From Flavobacteriales bacterium UBA4660 (GTDB lineage Bacteria > Bacteroidota > Bacteroidia > Flavobacteriales_D > Sanyastnellaceae): a stretch of DNA of 5,189 bases. Shown here in pieces: positions 1 to 5,189 of this stretch. The position numbers and the translations under genes are program-made. Location of the stretch: contig DHLU01000107.1 of the NCBI GenBank assembly GCA_002405435.1, positions 2,227 to 7,415 on the forward strand, in the 5' to 3' direction. Each line of letters opens with the position of its first letter. Position 1 is the stretch's first letter. Under the pieces are notes generated by a model. That model did not search any database. It worked only from the letters and a program-made list of their open reading frames with translations, and was not told where the DNA came from.

Positions 1-1
1 G

Positions 2-76
2 GAGGCAGCGTTGGAAATTGTGAGCCGCTACCGCCAGGCACCGGACGAAAAACAGGAAGCGCAGGACAAGTCCTGA
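2..76 (+). CDS. C-terminal end of an unidentified upstream gene (partial)
   Basis: Frame 2 is open from the left edge to a TGA at 74-76 and encodes 24 residues ending in DEKQEAQDKS. The peptide is helical-looking and highly charged, as is usual for a soluble C-terminal tail. Of the other two forward frames, one stops at once and the other gives a Gly/Pro/Cys-rich, less protein-like sequence, so this frame is preferred. The stretch is too short to assign a family. The stop lies 42 bp before the symporter start and in the same frame, so the two genes could share a transcript. It could also be chance open sequence. Confidence 0.5.
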   Translation, partial: EAALEIVSRYRQAPDEKQEAQDKS

Positions 77-118
77 ACCGCTGCCGTATGCCGTCCGCAG
101 GTACTATTTTGGCGGCGA

Positions 119-1552
119 ATGAAGTACCGTAACCTTTACCTCGCCTCAGGTCCCCTGCTCTTTCTGGCCAGTGCCCTGGTTCCATGGGGCATACCCGACG
201 AAGCCGCCTTAACGCTGGGTGTGGTAGCCTGGATGATGACCTGGTGGATTACCGAAGTGTTGCCGATGGCCGTTACCTCGCTGCTTCCGCTGGTTCTCTT
301 TCCGTTGCTCGGCATATTGACGGTGGAACAAACCGCGGCGCGTTACGGCAACCGGTTTGTCTTTCTCTTTCTCGGAGGTTTCATCATTGCCCTCGCGATG
401 GAAAAATGGAACCTGCACCGCAGGCTGGCGCTCTCCATCATCAACCTGACAGGGAGCGGCGCCAACGCCATCATACTTGGATTCTTCATGGCCGCGTACC
501 TTATGAGCATGTGGATCAGCAACACGGCCACGGCCCTGATGATGCTGCCCATCGGCCAGTCTGTAGTAGGGCTGCTGGTGCGTGACGGGGATACAGGCAA
601 GGGCATTCGCAACTTCGGAATCTCCATTATGCTGGCCATCGCTTACGGCGCCAGCATCGGCGGCATCGCTACCCTCGTCGGCACACCACCCAACGCGGCA
701 GCGGCAGGCATACTCGCGGCAAGTTTCGGCGAACAGGTGAGCTTTTTCGGCTGGATGAAAATTGCCCTTCCCTTTTCCCTCGTTTTGCTGGTGCTGGGCT
801 ACTTCCTGATGGTGAAGGTCATCTATCCCAACCGCCTTGGCCATTTTCCGCTTGGGCACGAAATCGTTCGGCAGCAGATGCACACACTCGGGCGTTGGCG
901 CAAACAGGAAGTAAGCGTAATGGCGGTCTTTGCCCTTACCGCGCTGCTGTGGATCTGCCAGCAACCGATTGACGGCTTGTTGAAAAGCCTGACGGGTCGA
1001 ACGGGCGGACCGGAGATATTTTCAGACGTGACGGCAGGATTGCTTGCCGCCTTGGCCCTGTTCCTGTTGCCTTCCGGAGAGAGGGGCCACGGCCTGCTCG
1101 TGTGGAAAGACACCGAGCGGCTGCCGTGGGGCGTGTTGCTGATGTTTGGCGGAGGCATGGCACTGGCCGAAGCGTTTGACCGAAGCGGGCTGGTGCAGAT
1201 GATCACAGCGGGCATGCAGGGCTTTGCGCACCTCGATCCCTCCGTGTTTTTGATGTTGCTGTGCGCTGCCGGACTCGTACTCACAGCGATGCTGAGCAAC
1301 ATCACCATGGTGACCCTGTTTATTCCCATTGTCGGTGCCTTGGCCCTGTCTTGCGGCCAGTCGCCTGTGCTGTTTGCCATACCTGTCACCATCGCGGCGA
1401 GTTGCGATTTTATGTTCCCTATGAGTACGCCGCCCAATGCCATTGCGTACGGAAGCGGACTCGTCAGTTCGAAACAAATGCTCACGGCAGGGATCTGGCT
1501 CAACCTGGTGTCGCTGGTGTTGCTGGCCCTTCTTGTGTGGTTCCTGCGGTAA
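119..1552 (+). CDS. DASS/SLC13-family sodium:divalent-anion (dicarboxylate or sulfate) symporter
   Basis: This 477-residue, strongly hydrophobic inner-membrane protein is a normal length for the divalent anion:Na+ symporter family (VcINDY and SLC13 relatives), which imports di- or tricarboxylates or sulfate with sodium. Family landmarks are visible in order: WWITEVLP and the following T and LLP (42-57), FLGGF and the nearby basic LHRR (84-102), a first SNT motif in SNTATA (134-139), GTPPNA (188-193), WGVLLMFGGG (337-346), a second SNT-like site reading SNIT (393-396), and a second P-loop MSTPPNAIAYGSG (435-447). The stretch ASCDFMFPMS with N440 closely resembles the family's C-terminal signature. 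The two halves show the expected inverted-repeat design, each with a hairpin SNT site and a Pro-Pro-Asn loop; these form the Na+ and substrate sites in VcINDY. ATG 119 is the first possible start after the in-frame TGA at 74-76, and the first membrane helix begins near residue 9. No Shine-Dalgarno sequence is seen. The second SNT has Ile in place of Thr. The substrate cannot be read from the sequence; a C4-dicarboxylate is the likeliest. Confidence 0.93.
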   Translation: MKYRNLYLASGPLLFLASALVPWGIPDEAALTLGVVAWMMTWWITEVLPMAVTSLLPLVLFPLLGILTVEQTAARYGNRFVFLFLGGFIIALAMEKWNLHRRLALSIINLTGSGANAIILGFFMAAYLMSMWISNTATALMMLPIGQSVVGLLVRDGDTGKGIRNFGISIMLAIAYGASIGGIATLVGTPPNAAAAGILAASFGEQVSFFGWMKIALPFSLVLLVLGYFLMVKVIYPNRLGHFPLGHEIVRQQMHTLGRWRKQEVSVMAVFALTALLWICQQPIDGLLKSLTGRTGGPEIFSDVTAGLLAALALFLLPSGERGHGLLVWKDTERLPWGVLLMFGGGMALAEAFDRSGLVQMITAGMQGFAHLDPSVFLMLLCAAGLVLTAMLSNITMVTLFIPIVGALALSCGQSPVLFAIPVTIAASCDFMFPMSTPPNAIAYGSGLVSSKQMLTAGIWLNLVSLVLLALLVWFLR

Positions 1553-1609
1553 TCAACCGAACCCGTGTGGCTGCCTGGGCACTATGGATTTCTTTTTCAT
1601 AAATCCCCA

Positions 1610-1639
1610 TTTACCCCCCTATTGGAGGGGGTATATTTG
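1610..1639 (+). promoter_or_regulatory. Putative Bacteroidota-type promoter for glnN
   Basis: TATATTTG at 1632-1639 matches the Bacteroidota primary-sigma -7 consensus TAnnTTTG exactly. The -33 position is weaker: TTTA (1610-1613) stands where TTTG is expected, with an 18-nt spacer. Transcription would begin near 1645, giving a leader of about 70 nt that contains the second hairpin. A chance match is possible in this AT-rich gap. Confidence 0.42.
1612..1633 (+). terminator. C-run/G-run palindrome, possible terminator of the symporter gene
   Basis: CCCCCT (1615-1620) pairs exactly with AGGGGG (1626-1631) around the 5-nt loop ATTGG. TA at 1612-1613 can pair with TA at 1632-1633 if C1614 is bulged. 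It lies about 60 bp after the symporter stop and is followed by TATATTTG, a weak U-tract, so it could be an intrinsic terminator. A run of T (1650-1656) comes too late to help. It may instead be one copy of a dispersed intergenic C/G-run palindrome, a type I associate with Bacteroidota genomes. Its 3' arm touches the putative promoter box at 1632-1639. Confidence 0.4.
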
Positions 1640-1660
1640 CCGAAAATCATTTTTTTCAGC

Positions 1661-1688
1661 TGCACCCCCCCGAAATAAAGGGGGTGTA
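1661..1688 (+). other. Hairpin in the putative 5' leader of glnN
   Basis: TGCACCCCC (1661-1669) can pair with GGGGGTGTA (1680-1688), a 9-bp stem with one G-U pair and a 10-nt loop, CCGAAATAAA. It resembles the palindrome at 1612-1633 in having C-run then G-run arms. After it comes an A/T-rich, unstructured stretch (1689-1710), then the start codon 31 nt beyond the stem. It could be a leader regulatory structure, a transcript-stabilising stem, or a second copy of an intergenic repeat. No T-run follows it, so termination here is unlikely. Confidence 0.45.
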
Positions 1689-1718
1689 AGTAAATAAATC
1701 ATATAAAATTCCGTATCC

Positions 1719-3902
<2,184 letters not shown>

Positions 3903-3964
3903 TTCACTAATTTTGAATACTTACAGGATCGAAATACCCGTCCTGGACCCGTGGAAAGGCCGGT

Positions 3965-4015
3965 TCACCGTAAAATTATTCACCGTGGGCGGGTTTTTCC
4001 TATTTTCGTCACCGT
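3965..4015 (+). repeat. Three direct copies of TCACCGT upstream of the TPR/PD40 gene
   Basis: TCACCGT occurs at 3965-3971, 3980-3986 and 4009-4015. The first two copies share one more upstream T, giving TTCACCGT. Start-to-start distances are 15 and 29 nt. All three lie on the same strand, within 51 bp of a 151-bp gap, and the last ends 38 bp before the start codon. They could be binding sites for a regulator or RNA-binding protein, or a chance cluster. In the same gap ACCCGT also occurs twice (3936-3941 and 3947-3952). I see no convincing intrinsic terminator for glnN here. Confidence 0.4.
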
Positions 4016-4053
4016 TTAACAAAATCCCAACAAGGAATACAACTACCAACCTT

Positions 4054-5189
4054 ATGAAAATCGCGCGACTGCTCTTATTGTTTGCTGTTACCCTTTTTTC
4101 TGCCACTGCCGCTTTGGCTCAAAAACCCAACAAGTACCTGGTGGAAGCCAATAAGTTGTACAACACCGGCATGTATGCTACCGCCGCAGAAAAATACCAG
4201 GCCGCAGAACCCAGGCTCACCTCGGTCGAAGACAAAGGTTTTGCATTTTACCGCACTGCCGAATGTTACCGCCTTTCCTATAAATCTTCCACGGCAGAAC
4301 AGTGGTATGAAAAGGCCATAACTGCACAGTATTACAAGCAGGACCCTGATGTACACTATAACTACGGACGAGTGCTGCAGGACCAGGGTAAGTGGGAACT
4401 CGCCCAGGCCCAGTTCAATAAGTACCTGGAGCGCGGTGGCGAAAAAGGCAAGGGCAACGAGGCCCTGACCGCTTGCAAAACGGCAGCCGACAAGGCAGCC
4501 ATACTCAAGCCCGATGTGGTGGTGCAGCCCGCTACCGAATTCAATACGCCTTTTATGGATTATGCGCCAACCTGGGCCGACAAAGACGAAGAGTCTATCA
4601 TCTTCAGCAGCGGACGCAAGGAAGCCGTTGGGAATGATTCCGAGCCCATCTTCGGCAGCGATGAAAGCTTTACCGACCTCTTTGTTTCTTCTGCAGACAA
4701 AAAAGGCAAATGGAGTACCCCGGTGGGACTCAATACCACGGTAAACACTACCGGCAACGAGGGGGTAGCCACCTTCGCGGAGAAATTCAAACTCATGTAT
4801 TTCACCCGTTGCGAAGTGGACGGCAACGGCCGCTTCGGATGTGACATATTTACCTCCAAGCGGTCGGGAGACAACTATGAAGCTGCCCAGCGCCTGGTGA
4901 TTATTGACCGCGAGGCGGAGGAGGCCGACGACAGCACCCGCATTGGCCACCCTGCGCTCACCGACGACGGCAAATACCTCGTCTTCGCCAGCAACATGGC
5001 AGGTGGCAAAGGCGGACGGGATCTCTGGTACATGGCCTACGACAAGAAGTCTGAAACCTGGGGAAAGCCACAGAACCTCAGTTCTGTGAATACCGCAGCC
5101 GATGAGATGTTTCCTTACATCACCAAGCGCGGCGAGAAGGAAATACTGTTTTTCTCCTCTACAAGGGCCGGCGGATTGGGTGGACTGGA
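4054..5189 (+). CDS. Exported TPR plus PD40 beta-propeller protein, probably OmpA-family/PorE-like (3' end missing)
   Basis: The frame is open from ATG 4054 to the right edge (378 full codons), so the C-terminus is missing. Residues 1-22 form a signal peptide: MKIAR, a Leu/Phe-rich core, and ALA before Q23 as the signal peptidase I site. There is no lipobox Cys. Residues 26-130 look like three TPR helix pairs, with AATAAEKYQAA-like packing, FYRTAECYRL (65-74) and HYNYGRVLQDQGKWELA (101-117). From about residue 165 come PD40 propeller blades: DYAPTWADKDEESIIFSS (169-186), LMYFTRCEVDGNGRFGCDIF (247-266), HPALTDDGKYLVFASN (299-314) with GGKGGRDLWY (317-326), WGKPQNLSSVNT (336-347), and FPYITKRGEKEILFFSST (353-370). 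C253 and C263 could form a periplasmic disulfide. In Bacteroidota this order is normally followed by an OmpA-like peptidoglycan-binding domain, as in PorE of the type IX secretion system. PorE-like identity is inferred; a generic paralog is equally possible. The start is fixed by the signal peptide; an AAGGA at 4032-4036 is too far away to be its ribosome site. Confidence 0.88.
   Translation, partial: MKIARLLLLFAVTLFSATAALAQKPNKYLVEANKLYNTGMYATAAEKYQAAEPRLTSVEDKGFAFYRTAECYRLSYKSSTAEQWYEKAITAQYYKQDPDVHYNYGRVLQDQGKWELAQAQFNKYLERGGEKGKGNEALTACKTAADKAAILKPDVVVQPATEFNTPFMDYAPTWADKDEESIIFSSGRKEAVGNDSEPIFGSDESFTDLFVSSADKKGKWSTPVGLNTTVNTTGNEGVATFAEKFKLMYFTRCEVDGNGRFGCDIFTSKRSGDNYEAAQRLVIIDREAEEADDSTRIGHPALTDDGKYLVFASNMAGGKGGRDLWYMAYDKKSETWGKPQNLSSVNTAADEMFPYITKRGEKEILFFSSTRAGGLGGL

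Noticed and set aside
105..112. TATTTTGG as a promoter -7 box for the symporter gene
   Set aside because: It is one base short of TAnnTTTG, has no -33 TTG, and lies only 6 nt before the start codon, too close for a normal transcript.
209..964. Minus-strand open frame of 251 codons opposite the symporter gene
   Set aside because: Its translation is rich in His, Gln and Arg with no domain-like pattern, as expected for a frame opposite a hydrophobic membrane protein. The + strand gene is certain.
1565..1595. Possible sigma-54 (-24/-12) promoter upstream of glnN
   Set aside because: A GG occurs near 1577 but the GC needed at the -12 spacing is missing, and no second match is seen in the gap.
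1437..1697. Plus-strand open frame running from the symporter gene into the intergenic palindromes
   Set aside because: It overlaps the symporter in another frame, is low in complexity and reads through the palindromes. There is no start context or homology to support it.
3936..3993. Intrinsic terminator after glnN, before the T-run at 3994-3998
   Set aside because: GGGCGGG is followed by five T, but I find no upstream arm giving a stem of more than about four pairs with a sensible loop.
3921..4106. 61-codon minus-strand frame in the gap before the TPR/PD40 gene
   Set aside because: It extends into the signal peptide coding region, has no recognisable features and no supporting start signal. 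The gap is better explained as leader sequence.
4075..4950. Long open frame on the minus strand (291 codons) antisense to the TPR/PD40 gene
   Set aside because: The + strand frame has a signal peptide, TPR and PD40 motifs and explains the whole region. The minus-strand product has no recognisable motif and follows from the codon bias of the real gene.

Overview
The window looks like chromosomal DNA from a member of the Bacteroidota, of moderately high GC for that phylum by eye. Three things point there. A full-length class III glutamine synthetase is present, a type common in Bacteroidota. The right-hand gene encodes an exported TPR plus PD40-propeller protein of the kind that ends in an OmpA domain in this phylum. 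None of the starts has a convincing Shine-Dalgarno sequence, while two intergenic regions carry exact matches to the Bacteroidota -7 promoter box TAnnTTTG. A Saprospiria- or Chitinophagia-like host is only a guess.

Layout, all genes on the + strand. Positions 2-76 hold the last 24 codons of an unidentified gene. After 42 bp comes a complete divalent-anion:sodium symporter of the DASS/SLC13 family (119-1552). A 166-bp gap (1553-1718) contains two C-run/G-run palindromes and a putative promoter. It leads into the complete glutamine synthetase III gene, glnN (1719-3902). A second gap of 151 bp (3903-4053) has a putative promoter and three copies of TCACCGT. It precedes a signal-peptide-bearing TPR/PD40 protein (4054 to the right edge), which is cut off by the window end. 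No gene-free stretch exceeds 300 bp.

How the genes work together: the symporter probably imports a di- or tricarboxylate or another divalent anion with Na+, and GSIII makes glutamine from glutamate and ammonium. A carbon/nitrogen link between them is possible, but each of the two downstream genes appears to have its own promoter, so this is more likely a row of separate transcription units than one operon. The last gene is an envelope protein, possibly PorE-like and linked to type IX secretion, and is functionally unrelated to the other two.

I see no mobile element, CRISPR array, RNA gene or clearly new multi-gene system. The points most worth a second look are the palindrome pair at the glnN promoter, the triple TCACCGT repeat, and the altered second SNT motif of the symporter.
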